Assembly: GCF_007754425.1 (NCBI RefSeq)
Contig: NZ_CP037452.1
Span: 2,182,664-2,246,663 of the forward strand
Reading direction: 5' to 3'
DNA: 64,000 nucleotides
Source of the DNA: Gimesia fumaroli
GTDB taxonomy: Bacteria; Planctomycetota; Planctomycetia; Planctomycetales; Planctomycetaceae
Shown: positions 1-11,800 of the stretch, piece by piece
How positions within the stretch are numbered: position 1 is the stretch's first letter
How the letters are laid out: each line of letters begins with the position of its first letter
Made by a program: the position numbers and the translations under genes
The notes under the pieces: generated by a model
What the model was told of the DNA's origin: nothing
The model's database searches: none
The model's input: the letters and a program-made list of their open reading frames with translations, nothing else

Positions 1-603
1 CACATTTTTATTGGTTTCCTGTCGTTTGTCGTCTTTGCATTACATAGCAGACTGCAGATTCCAAATGGTCTATTGGAAGTTATTCTTTTTCTCACGTATT
101 ACATCGTGTTTTTAAGTGGTATCTTTGGTTGGTTTCTGTCTCGTACGATTCCCTACCGACTCCTCTCGCGTGGTGAAGAAGTGCTGTTTGAACGAATTCC
201 GATGCACCGAAACAAAATTCATGATCGAGTCAAGACGCTGATATTTGACGATGCGCAGCCAGAGCAAGGGGCCGCACTCCCTGATTTCTATCACAAACAC
301 TTACAGGAATTCTTTGAAGGGCCTCGTCACCAGATCAGTCATATTCTGCATTCGGAACGACATCTGCATCAACTCAAACAGAAAATTTCTGCACTACAAC
401 CGTTTCTTGATGAACAGGAGCAGGTGAGGCTACAACAAATCGCAGAGCAGATTCAGTTGAAAGATGATCTCGATTACCAGTATATTTTTCAGGCCATTAT
501 CAAATTGTGGCTCTTCGTGCATGTGCCTTTAACCTATTCCCTGATCATTTTTTCTTTATATCACGCGCTTGCTGCCTGTGCGTTTGCGAGTACCAGTGGA
601 TGA
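1..603 (+). CDS. C-terminal part of a membrane protein, probable b-type cytochrome (partial)
   Basis: The frame is open from base 1, so the 5' end lies outside the window; about 200 residues are visible. Two hydrophobic helices lie at the start of the visible part, followed by an amphipathic soluble stretch of about 110 residues and a last helix near the C-terminus that carries two histidines (HVPLTYSLIIFSLYHALAA). Histidines also occur in the first visible helix region (ALHS). Paired histidines in helices fit haem b ligation, and the downstream gene is a multihaem cytochrome c whose ATG overlaps this stop codon (ATGA), so the two are probably translated together and form one redox unit. The b-haem assignment is inference; a plain membrane anchor protein is the alternative. 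Confidence 0.6.
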   Translation, partial: HIFIGFLSFVVFALHSRLQIPNGLLEVILFLTYYIVFLSGIFGWFLSRTIPYRLLSRGEEVLFERIPMHRNKIHDRVKTLIFDDAQPEQGAALPDFYHKHLQEFFEGPRHQISHILHSERHLHQLKQKISALQPFLDEQEQVRLQQIAEQIQLKDDLDYQYIFQAIIKLWLFVHVPLTYSLIIFSLYHALAACAFASTSG

Positions 604-2726
604 CCGAACCGTTGCAACCCTTCGACTGGAAGAACAGTAATTACGAACGACCAGCAAACACCTGGGTTTGTGGTCGGTTGTGCGAGGAAGGTTTGCCTTG
701 TCGGCTGGGGCCGAGCAACAAGGGAGAATGCCAGCTTCAAAGCCAGTGCGAGCCTGCTGAGAAAGGCGGGAAATATCAGTGTACCCGTTCCGTGTTAAAT
801 GGGGGGAAGTGTAAGGAAGGCCCGGCACCCGATGGAACCTGCTGTCAGCCTGATACCAGTTGTCAGCCTCGTCGCAGTCTCTTAGCCAGGCGACGGTTTC
901 TGGGTGGACTTGCCGCGTTCATTGCCGCTTCGTTTTGTCTCATTGTTTTCAGCGGTGACTCTCCCTCCTCGCTTCTCTCACCAGGAGAAGTTTCCCAATC
1001 GCACGCCAATATTGAATCGAGCTGTAGTGCCTGCCATACTGCCGCCGAAGGAGGCCTTGATACCTGGATTCATCTGACGATGAATGGTGATGTTGCCCTC
1101 GATGATTCAGCACGGTGCTTGAAATGTCATACAGAACTGGGAGAAAAAGCACTGTTTGCCCACAGCGTGTCTATTGAGCGATTACACAAAATAACCAGTC
1201 AAATTCAGGCAAAGAAGGAATCAGCGTCGGCCCCCATTGCGCTGCAGCTGGCATCACTCACAGGACACCCTGCTACGAACGGAAAACTTGCCTGTTCAAC
1301 CTGTCACCAGGAGCATCATGGACGAAAGACCAATCTCACACAATTAACAGACTTACAATGCCAGTCCTGTCATACCAGTCCGTTTTTAAGTTTCCAGCAT
1401 GGCCATCCTGCGTTAGGAGACTATCCTTACCAACGTCGCTCGCGGATTTATTTCGATCATAACGCGCACATGAGTCGTTATTTCAAAAATGGAGATTTCA
1501 AACGGACCATGCCCAAGGGGCACAAACCGGAATCCTGCAATTCTTGTCATACACCTGATGCCACAGGCCGTTTGATGTTGACTGCTGGCTTTGAAAAGAC
1601 CTGCGCCAGTTGTCATGAGCCGCAAATTGAAGATGTCGATTTTCCAGGCGTTCCTTTTTTTGCACTGCCAGTCATTGCTCCCACATTAATGAAGTCACAG
1701 GGAGTCTGGCCCAATACCGAGGGATCTTTCGCCACAGCCAGATTACCTCGACTGATGGAACTCTTGCTGGAACATGATTCCGACTATCAAAGAGCCATCA
1801 AACAACTGGGAGAGATTGATTACCGCAATCTGAATAATTTTGATCCAGAAAAAGCAGCAGCTGTTGCAGAAATTGCCTGGGCCATTAAACGATTACTCTA
1901 CGATATTTCCACATCAGGGGAAGCGGCGTTAACTGCACGTCTGGGGAAAAACAGTGCGCTCTATCTGCATCTTAAGCCGTCTATCGTTCCTACATTATCA
2001 CAGGCGCAGCAAATCTGGTTTCCGAATCTGGCGACCGAAATAAAATATCATTCAGAGAAAAAGGCAATACCAGATTCTACTCAGCAAAAACCTGTCTCAG
2101 CAGGGTTCTCTGCACGCAACGCCAATAGTGGCTGGTCGATCTCTGATTCTGATTTTACCATTCGCTATCGTCCCATTGGTCATGCCGATCCTCTCATTAA
2201 GGGGTGGCTTGATCAGGCTGTTCAGGAGAATCAGCAGAGTTTAGACCGCGACTCTATGTGGCGGATTTTCTCAAACCCGACCGCATCCGGTACGGAAGAT
2301 TCTCACGGGGCACTTGCTTCCGGACGCTGTCTGATGTGCCATTCAGTTGACAAAGATCCTGTCAGTGGGCGCTCTCATATCAATTGGCAGCCTTTGCCGA
2401 CGCAGCAGTCGAAAGCAGAACAATTCACTCAATTCTCACATGCACCTCACTTGTCATCGGGGCAAAAATTGAATTGTGAAAGTTGTCACGTCTTTGATCC
2501 ATTGGGAACAGACAGTACCACCATCTTGCAGAGTGATTATTTTGTTCGCGATCAATCAAATCTGTTCTGGCAGATCAATCAGAACAGTCAGCAGGCTTGC
2601 ACCAGCGGCTTTCAGCCCATCAGCCGACAAAATTGCAGTACCTGTCATAACGCGGCAACAGCAACTCAAAGCTGCCTGCAGTGCCACAACTACCATGCAC
2701 ATCGACAACTGACGTCTTCCAAATGA
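600..2726 (+). CDS. Membrane-anchored decaheme cytochrome c
   Basis: The protein has 708 residues when started at the ATG that overlaps the upstream stop; the open frame runs further up but that part overlaps the preceding gene and has no RBS. Residues 1-100 form a cysteine-rich, haem-free domain (about 13 Cys, with WVCGRLCEEGLPCRLGPS near the start). A single membrane helix at about 97-119 begins with RRRFLGG and is followed by a long periplasmic part with ten CxxCH haem-binding motifs between residues 142 and 696. The cysteine-rich domain would face the cytoplasm and could hold a metal or Fe-S centre, passing electrons to the haems outside. It is probably an electron-transfer partner of the upstream membrane protein. 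The motifs are certain; the electron donor and acceptor are unknown. Confidence 0.85.
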   Translation: MTEPLQPFDWKNSNYERPANTWVCGRLCEEGLPCRLGPSNKGECQLQSQCEPAEKGGKYQCTRSVLNGGKCKEGPAPDGTCCQPDTSCQPRRSLLARRRFLGGLAAFIAASFCLIVFSGDSPSSLLSPGEVSQSHANIESSCSACHTAAEGGLDTWIHLTMNGDVALDDSARCLKCHTELGEKALFAHSVSIERLHKITSQIQAKKESASAPIALQLASLTGHPATNGKLACSTCHQEHHGRKTNLTQLTDLQCQSCHTSPFLSFQHGHPALGDYPYQRRSRIYFDHNAHMSRYFKNGDFKRTMPKGHKPESCNSCHTPDATGRLMLTAGFEKTCASCHEPQIEDVDFPGVPFFALPVIAPTLMKSQGVWPNTEGSFATARLPRLMELLLEHDSDYQRAIKQLGEIDYRNLNNFDPEKAAAVAEIAWAIKRLLYDISTSGEAALTARLGKNSALYLHLKPSIVPTLSQAQQIWFPNLATEIKYHSEKKAIPDSTQQKPVSAGFSARNANSGWSISDSDFTIRYRPIGHADPLIKGWLDQAVQENQQSLDRDSMWRIFSNPTASGTEDSHGALASGRCLMCHSVDKDPVSGRSHINWQPLPTQQSKAEQFTQFSHAPHLSSGQKLNCESCHVFDPLGTDSTTILQSDYFVRDQSNLFWQINQNSQQACTSGFQPISRQNCSTCHNAATATQSCLQCHNYHAHRQLTSSK

Positions 2727-2765
2727 TTTTGGAGACGATTTAATTATTCTGGATACAGTTTCTCA

Positions 2766-2812
2766 ATAAAAAAGCCCTCTGGAACGTCCGTTTCAGAGGG
2801 CTGTGGTTTTTA
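2766..2812. terminator. Bidirectional intrinsic terminator
   Basis: A nine-base stem (agccctctg at 2773-2781 with cagagggct at 2794-2802) is flanked by A-rich sequence on the left and a T tract on the right (2806-2811). It sits between the convergent cytochrome gene and the giant gene and can serve both. Confidence 0.8.
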
Positions 2813-2840
2813 CTTGTCCGCGGCTGTGAGACACAGGCTG

Positions 2841-5800
2841 CTAGTTGAGCAGCGGGTTGTCTCCGCCGGTGATGGCGCTGAAGAAGTCGTCGATATCGGA
2901 TGCGTCTGCATCGTCGATCTCAGGCAGGCGACGTTGTGAATCGTTCAGCGATTCACTCATCAGGTCGTTGCCTGCTTCGGCAGCGTCCAGATCGTCGTAA
3001 CCCAGGGTATGTCCCAGTTCGTGCATCACGACGGTCAACAGGTCCATGCGGCCGAAGGCTTCGCTGTCTGCGTCGGCGACCAGATTGCCGTCCGCATCCA
3101 GCGTGAATTCGCTGCTGTCAAACGGGCTGTCGTCGACGAACCAGCCATAACCGGCGGCGTTCACATCGATCAGGATCGTGCTGCTGGTTGCACCGCCGAG
3201 CATCGCATCCGGCAGATCCGCCAGCACGAAGCTCACCGACTGCAGACGATCCATCTCGTCAGCGGTCAGCCCTGTGGCACTCCAGTAGGTCAACGCGGCA
3301 TTCCGGACGGCGTCCAGATCGGCCTGGGTGATCGAGGCAGCAGGAGTGCTGCTCTCACCGGCGGCAGCGACCAGTGGTCCGGTCCGTTCGATGCGAACGG
3401 CGTCCGCGATGATCGAACCGTCGGCCACATTGTCGCTCAGCGTCACCGTGATCGAACCACCGGCTCCAACAGCGATCGTCCCCAGGATTTCCCAGTCCTC
3501 GCCTTCGGAGTTGAAGTCATTCGGTGCCACGCGCTGATTGACCACGATCGGACCGGTGCCGATGTTGTATTCCGCATTCGTTGCCCGGGCCACGTTATGG
3601 TACCAGGTCGTGGATACGGTATACGTTCCGGCGGCCAGTCCGGTAAAGTTCCAGGTTGCCGTCCCGTTTTCGCCCTGGTTCAGCTGCTGACCATCAGTCT
3701 GGTAGTAGAACAGGCTCGCTCCCTGTTTCAGCTGCCAGTTGCCTACATCGCTGTAGTCGGCGTCTCTGTCGTCGACAATCTGCACAGCCGACATTGTAGC
3801 CGAGACATCGATGTCGAAGGGCGCTTCGTCTGCATCATTGTTGGCAATCGAAACGGTACCGGATGAGGTACCCGAGACGCCGGTGCTGTTGAATTCCAGC
3901 ACAAACGTCGTCGACTGACCGGCGAACAGGGTTGTGGTTCCCGGTCCCGAGAAGACGCTGAAATTCGCAGGTGTTGTAATTGCGCCCAGGTTCAGGGTGT
4001 CGGTGCCGGTATTCGTAATCGTGAAGGTCTGGAACAGGGATTCCCCGAAGCCGGTTGTTCCCAGATCCAGGCTGCTGACGCCGCTGACCAGGTCCACGGC
4101 TCCTGCCTGTACTTCAATTTCCGGGTCTTGCATGCCGACCGGAATCAGTTCCAGTCGCATGGCATCGGCGGCGATATCACCGCTGGCGCCATCATCAGTA
4201 ATCGTCACGGTCAATGTACCGCCGGCGGCCACCTGGAAGTCTCCCAGTTCTTCCCAGTTTGTGCCATCGGCACTGAAGTCATTGGGAGCAAACCGTTGAT
4301 CCAGGCTGACCGTAACCGGTCCCCCTTCAATTCCGGAGATCGTGATCTGGGCATCCGGGGCCAGGCTGCTGTGCTGGAACCAGTGAGCAGATACCTGATA
4401 GGCGCCGGCTCCCAGATTGTTGAAGCTCCAGCTGGCCGTGTTGCTGCCCGGCAGATCGCCGCCGTCCAGGACATCCTGATCCTGCTGGAAGTATTCATAG
4501 AAGGCCGTCGTGGTGGAAAACGTTTCCCAGGGACCGCTGTTGCTGTAATTCAGATCCCCGTTGTCCACAATCATCGAGTTCTGTGCCGATCCCGTTACCG
4601 TGAAGTTGAACGGATTCGCGTCCGCTGAATCGACGCCGAAGGAGACCATGCCCCCAAACGGACCGGCTGTCGCGGCATCCATCTGCATCGTGAACGTGGT
4701 CGAAGCCCCGGGTGGCAGGTTGTCATTACCAAAGCCACTGATCAGAGTGAATCCGGCTGGCAGGTTAATCGTGCCCAGTGCCATGTTCCGTTCACCCGAG
4801 TTGGTAATGGTGAAGGTCTTGACGACAGCTGCCCCGACGATGGTCTCTTCAAAGTCAACGCTGCTGCCATCTTCCACTTCTACTCCATCGACTTCCACGC
4901 TGATCACCGGATCGACCACACGATAGATGCGGATTTCATCGGCGTACACAATCCCGTTGGCATTGTCGGTCAGCAGGACATTCAGGGCATCACTGGTGAT
5001 CACAACCGGATCGCCAATGAATTCCCAGAAGGTGCCGTCATCCAGGAAGTCATCAGAGCTGGTCTGCTGGTTCACCAGTACGGTGGTTACAGGCGTCACA
5101 TCATCAAAGATCGTGTACGGTGCGTTGCTGGCGGCTCCGTGACCGTTGGTGGTCACATCCGGGTGAACGTACCAGTGTGCCACGACCTGATAACGGCCCG
5201 GTTCGACATCAAAGCTCCAGGTAGCCGTATTGGCTCCCACGCCCCCTGTTACATAATCGCCGGCATACAGGAATTCCGGATCGCCGACACCGCCGGGAGT
5301 ATGACCGGTCCAGGTTCCCGTGGTGGAGAAATCAGTGTCCGTGACACCGACGGTGGCCGGACCCGCTGTTCCACTCACAGTGAAGTTATAAGGATTCTCA
5401 TCTTCGTCGCCCGTGGTGAAGGAGATTTGACCAAAGGTGGAACCGTTGGTCCCCCCGTCAAACTGGACGGTAAAGGTGACCGAACTACCGCCGCCAATCG
5501 TTACCGGAACAGTGTCGGTTCCGAATGGCGAAGCCGGATCAATGCTGAAGCCCGGAGGAAATTCGATCAGGCCGGTGACGTCCACGTCGGTCATCGACAG
5601 GTTGGTCACGGTAAAGGTCTTGATAATCGGAATGCCGGGCAGCGTGCTGCCGAAGTCGACGTTGCCGGTGTCGTCTTCAACGACCGTGCCCATGTCCACG
5701 GTCACTTCCAGATCGGGTTCCGGCAGATATTCAATGCGGATCGCATCGGCAATCACGCCGTTGGCCAGATCGTAGGAGTCACGCGGGAAGTTGTTGGCGT

Positions 5801-8800
5801 CGTTGGTCAGGGTCACCGTCAGGGTCCCGCCGACCACGAGGTACGACAGGTTCAGATCGAACCAGGCAACGCCGTTTTCATCAACAAAGCTGCCAGGAGT
5901 GATCCGCTGGTCCACATCGAGATCAAATACGCCCGCTCCCCCATCCAGGGAGTAAGGGGCATCATCAACGCGGTTGTAAAGCGGCGACCAGGTGGTCGAG
6001 ACCCGGTAATTGCCGTCGGCCAGATCGGTGAAGGTCCAGGTGGCGGTTTCTGTTCCGGGGGCAGGCGTGCTGCCGGGCTGATTTGGAACCGCGCCCGTGA
6101 TATCTCCTTCGAAACCGACGTTGCCTTCATTCACACTGGTGGTGAAGGTTTCAAAGCCGGCGGTGGCTGAGAACTCGGCATCGCCGTCATCCACGATCAC
6201 GACGTTGGAAACCCGTCCGTCCAGCAGGATGTTGAAGGTCGCTTCATCCACGTCATCCGTATCGAATGAGAAGATGCCGGAGCGGTCTCCGAATGTGCTG
6301 GCGTCCATCGTAATCGTAAACTGGATCGTGGAACCGATGCCGATCGCCTGGGCTGTCAGGTCGGTCGTATAACCGGCGGGGATCGTGATATTACTGATAT
6401 TCAGAACCGCTGAGCCGTTATTGGTGATTTCAAAGGTCCGCACAGCGGGGGTCAACAGTTCGGTGTCGCCGAACTGAATGCCGCCGGGATGACCGTCGAC
6501 CACCAGGGCCGGTGGGGCCAAGGCGTCGGTCACATCGGTCAGCTCAATTTCCGGACCGGCGGAGACGCGTTCGATGCGGATCGCATCGGCGGTCACTTTG
6601 CCGTCGGCCAGGTTGGTCAGCATTACGGTCAGCGTGCGGCTGTTAATCGTAAACACGCCCAGATCTTCCCAGACCGCACCATCGACACTGAAGTCATTCG
6701 GAGCAATCTGCTGATTCAGATCCGAGGTTCCCAGATCAACGGCCGTCGTGCCGATGTCAGTCTGGGCACCGTCAAAGACGGTAAACGGGGTATCGGTGGC
6801 CACCTGGGCCACAATACCCGGGTTGGTTGAAACCGGCCAGGTCACTGAGACCCGGTATTGTCCCGGTGTCAGGCCGAAGAATTCCCAGAAGGCCTGAGCG
6901 GGACCCACGCCGGTCGGCGTGGTGCCGGCAACCGTATGAATGTCGTCTTCGAAGCCGATGCCGTTGGTGATGGCGGCGGTTCCTGCCGGATGGTAAGGCC
7001 AGTCGCCGGTGATTGTGAAGGCAGAGTCGCCGTTGTCCACGATGAAGCCGGGATTGTCTTCGAACGGACGCACGTTTTCAAAGTTCAGATACTGCACGGT
7101 CCCCACGCCGTCGGCCGTCAGGGAGAAACCGGTGTCGATCACTTCCTGTCCCTTGGCGTCGAAGTCCAGTGTGTCGTTCCCCCCGCGGCCGTCAACCGAA
7201 CGCAGAACCGGTGGTCCGTCGATCGGGAAGTTACCGTCCTGGGAGAGCGGATCGATGAAGATCAGGTCGTTGAACTCACTGCCGACCACGTTTTCCATGA
7301 AGCTGGGGTTCGTGTCCGGCTGCTGTGGTTGAATCTGTCGCAGTTCGACCGTGTTGCCACCGAAGACGTCCTGCGGTGTGTTAATGATGTCGGCGTCGAA
7401 TACGATGCCCTGGCTGGCGAAGCGGAAGTCGACCGTATCGTTGCCGTGGATATCGGTAATCACGTCGACACTGCCGCCGGCCCCCGGTTCCATCAGGAAC
7501 ACGTCGTTGCCGCCGTTTTCGCTGCCGACGCCGTTACCACCGCCGTCCAGGTTGTCACTGCCGAAGCCGTCACCCAGGATATTGTTGTCGTTGTCGCCGG
7601 TGATATTGTCGTTACCGTCACCACCGAAGACGTTTTCGATGCTGTTGTCATCGTCGCCGCCGCCGGTTCCCAGTGCCAGACCGCCGCCGATATTGGTCGC
7701 GGTTCCCGCAAACAGGTCGACGTTCACGCCGGTCGTGTAATCCCGGTAATCGAGGCTGTCGTTCCCCAGATCCCCGTTCAGGGTTCCGGTCAGGCCGGCC
7801 CCGTCACTCAGGTCGAAGCGGTCATTCAGGCTGCCCCCGATCAGGTTTTCGAAGTCGAGGAAGCTCAGGAACTGTTCCGGTGGTGTGGCCGTGGCGTCAC
7901 CGCCCGTGGTCGGACGACCGATCATCAGGTTGGGACGATCGGCGATAATGAAGCCGGTATCCGTAGAGGTGATGCCCCAGTAGTTGTTCAGGTCAGGACC
8001 TTCCAGCGTGTCACTGAGACCGGACCCCAGCAGGTCGTCGATGTTATCGAAGCCCAGGCTGCCGATGCCGGTTCCCAGGATGCTGCCGTTGTTTTCGCGG
8101 CCCTGGAAGCCGTCGATGGTTCCCAGACCGGAGAGGGCAATGTGCACCACGGCGGCATAGGTGGTGTAGTCGATGGTATCGACGTCGCCGCCCCCGTCGA
8201 TGAAGCCTCGTAGAATGCTGCCAGGCAGGAAGAAGAATTCATCATTGCCGGCATCCCCGTTCAGGCGGGTATCCACGCCCATCGGCGTGCTGCCGTTCTG
8301 CAGGGAGAAGTCATCGTCGCCGTTAAAGCCGTTGATCGTGACGTTATTCAGGTCTTCCTGAGTCGTCAGGTTCACACTGATGTCATCATTGCCGTCGGTT
8401 CCGGTGACGTTCAGGTTATCGATTGCCATATACGTGATATCGGTGCCCGCGGCACTGGTCAGGCCTTCGACGGTGGTCGAAGTGATTTCAAACGTGTCAC
8501 CCGTCAGATCGCCGGAATCGATGATCGTCAGCGTGTCGTTGCCCCCTTCGCCGTCAATCATGATCTGAGCATTGATGTTGTCGACGGTATTGCCGGCATC
8601 AAAGACATTGATCACGTCATCACCGGCGGCTGCCAGGATGTTGATGTTGAGTACGCCCAGCGGAGCCGAATGCACACGGATCACATCGTTGTCGGCTGCG
8701 TTGGTGCCAAAGACGTCGTCGGCATCGATTACAATGCTAGTGATGTTGCTCCCCGGTCCCACAGCGATCAGATCAATGGTTTCGCTGCCCGGTCCGGAGA

Positions 8801-11800
8801 CTACTACCAGATCCTGATATCCATCAAACACCAGGTCGGTGAATCCCCCGTTGCCCATGATCTCAGTATAGCTGCTGAGCAAAGAGGGGGAGTCAATCGC
8901 AATCTGGTTGGTCATGGGGGTAGCACTGGCATCGACGTGGAGTTCACCACCTGAATAAGTGAGGAAGTCGAGTCCTTCCAGACGGGCAAACGAGAATCCG
9001 AAGTCAATATCGGTGTTCCCTGACTGTGCGGCGACGATATTGCCGCTGCCCAGGGCATCGTCCAGGTCCGAGAAGTAACCGACATTATAGGTGTTGATTG
9101 AGGTAATCAGACGAAATGCGTCGTTCATGCCTCCGCCACCATCAAAATGGAACGTGATATCGTTGACATCGTAGGTGTTGGGGTTAAAGACATCTTCCAG
9201 GTAGAAGTCGGCGGCGGCGTTCAGGTGCGAGCCGCTGGAAATGCCAACTGGCGGTGCGGCTGTGGCGAAGAAGGGCAGTCCACCAGCGGTTTCGTTGACA
9301 TGGAGCGAATCGCTATCACTGGACCCCAGGACGGTGAAGGAGAGGATATCAGCGATCGCCCCGGTGAAGAAGATACTGGGGTTGATGGCGATTTGCAGAT
9401 CGGTGCCCGTTGCATCCAGAGCCACATTGATGTCATCAGCGGCCCCGTCCTGGAAGCCGGAAGCCAGCATGTCCAGCACCAGGTGGTAAGCACCGGTGCT
9501 GGTGGTGACGTTTTCGATGCTGCTGTAGGTCACCGGCAGTTGCAGATCGGGTGCGAGGAAGCTGAATTCTCCCGAACCGGCATCCATACCCAGCGTCAGT
9601 ACTGGCGGATTAGTTAAGCCACTGAAGTCCATGTTGAGGACGTCGCCTGGTCCCGGCAATGTGGGATCACCGCCATTGATGGTGATTGGCGAATCGCCCG
9701 TCGGCAGAATGTTGAACGTATCTTCGTCGTCGCCACCGTTGATCGTAGTCAGCGTGGCGTCGACATTACCCAGCAGGTCGACGGTCGCTCCGGCGGCATC
9801 CGGGTCGCCGGCGCTGGGGTCGACGTTAATCTCAATAGTGGTTGCTGCGATGACTTCGCCCGTCAGTGTGAGCAGGAAGTTATCGCCGGAGTTCAAAACC
9901 ACATCTGCGCCCGTTGATTCGACGGTCACACCGGCGTTGATTGTCAGATCATCCCCGGGGCCAGCACCATCGGTTGAGGTCAGCGTGACCGTCCCGGCAC
10001 CAGTGACGTTGCCGGAAACAGTTAATGGGCTTGCTGAGGTGATATCAATCGAACCTGTATTGGCTTCGACATCAGAAAGAGGCATTCCAATAAACAAGGG
10101 TGCCCCAATGTCTAATGCACCCATATTGTAGATGTTAATGTTTCCACCTGGGGTTGATGCTGTCAGTGTAGAAACAGCGGTATCAATATCGCCATCAGCA
10201 AAATTACCGATGCCAGTTGCTGCTAGAAATGCGGCTTCTCCTCCGGTAATCAATGTGCCTTCACCGACCGTGTTGTCAATGATTGCCCCATTGGTGGTTT
10301 CGATCAGGATCTGTCCTCCTATACTGACCAGATTCGTAAGATTGATATCTTCAGAGGCATGAATGGAGAGGAGACCACCACGAGCATTAATTATGCTACC
10401 TTCATTTTGTGTAAACTCACCAGTACCCGAATTATTTAAATCTGCCCTCAAATTAATATATGCAGACGTAGTCGTATCAATACTGGATGCACTACCCAGA
10501 ATCAGGTCATTAAAAGCTAAAAGATTAATCGTACCATCATTAGATTCAATGGCAGCATTCACTGTAAGTTGGTTTCCGGATCTGATACTAACTATCGAAT
10601 CTAAATTTGTGGAACGGACATCCTGGTCGACTGTAATGCTGTTATTAGCTAATAAATCGATATATCCATTATTAAACAGACCTGAGATACCATTCACAGT
10701 TCCTACGTTAACGCTGTCGTGTTCGAAAATTACAATATTGCCACTTGAACTGCTGGCGGACAGCGTATTAACGTTCACGCCTAAATTTGCTGAAATCGCT
10801 GTATCACCAATCCCTGTAGCGGCAAGTAGAGATAAACTGTCTGCAATAATATTTGGAGGAAAAAGGTTTACCGTTTTGTTATCGATGATTGCACCGGCGC
10901 TGGTGGTGATCTGTACTTCGCCGCCGGTAGTGATTCTCACAACATTGACATCGTTTACCGCATCGATGTCGATCAGACCGTTACCGCTACTGTTAATCAA
11001 TGAGTCTTCAATTAAGTTTACTTGTCCGGTTGAGTTAATGCCGATCTCAAACGCACCGGTATTCGAAATGGTTGTTCCAGCATTCTGGTTGAAATTACCG
11101 CCCGTGTTCTGCAATAACAGATCCCCGCCGGAAGCGGTCACATTTTCGGTGACTGTCATGGTACCGGTCGAAGTGATCGTTGAAGGACCGCCGACTGTTA
11201 CGCCGTTGATGCCACCGGCAAAACCGACGTTGAGCGTACCCGTATCGTCGAGCTCCAGTCCGCCACCAATGTTGGCTTCCAGAGCGGAAATCGCCGTCTC
11301 GAGGGCATCAAAGAGACCGGCTCCTGATCCCGAAACCAGTGTGGCATTGTTTGCGGTAATATTGTTCACCCCGGCATTGGCATCAAAAATCGATCCCGCT
11401 GTCGCAGTGACAGTCACATCACCGGTGGTGGTAATCTGCCCCAGCATAATACCAATGCCGGCTTGTAGGTCGATTGTGTTTGCTCCGGCATCAATCACGC
11501 CTGCTGCGGCAAAGGTGATTCCAGAAGACGCATCAATGTCCACACTGCCGGTGGTGGTGAATGCGAGATTGACATTCACCAGCGCCGCATTCAAGTCAGC
11601 ATTGCCAGCACCAATATCGATCGTGCCTGTGTTAATCGCATCATTGGCACCTGCGTTGACCGTCAGGTTGGCGGAGAAGGCAGCATCAGCCCCAATGAGA
11701 TTCACGGTATCGATACCAGTGCCACCAAAGGCTTCGGTATTGATGGTTAGTGACGCTGTGGGATTCAAAAAGAGGACCGATTCTCCCAGTGTGGAGTCGA

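Noticed and set aside
3370-7065. CRISPR-like regular repeats
   Set aside because: The repeats are long, diverged protein modules within an open frame, with no short direct repeats and spacers.
6858-8213. Long plus-strand frame of 451 codons opposite the giant gene
   Set aside because: It is the antisense of the RTX/golvesin region, has a biased Val/Asp/Gly/Gln composition mirroring the repeats, no RBS and no domain. The minus-strand product has clear domains.
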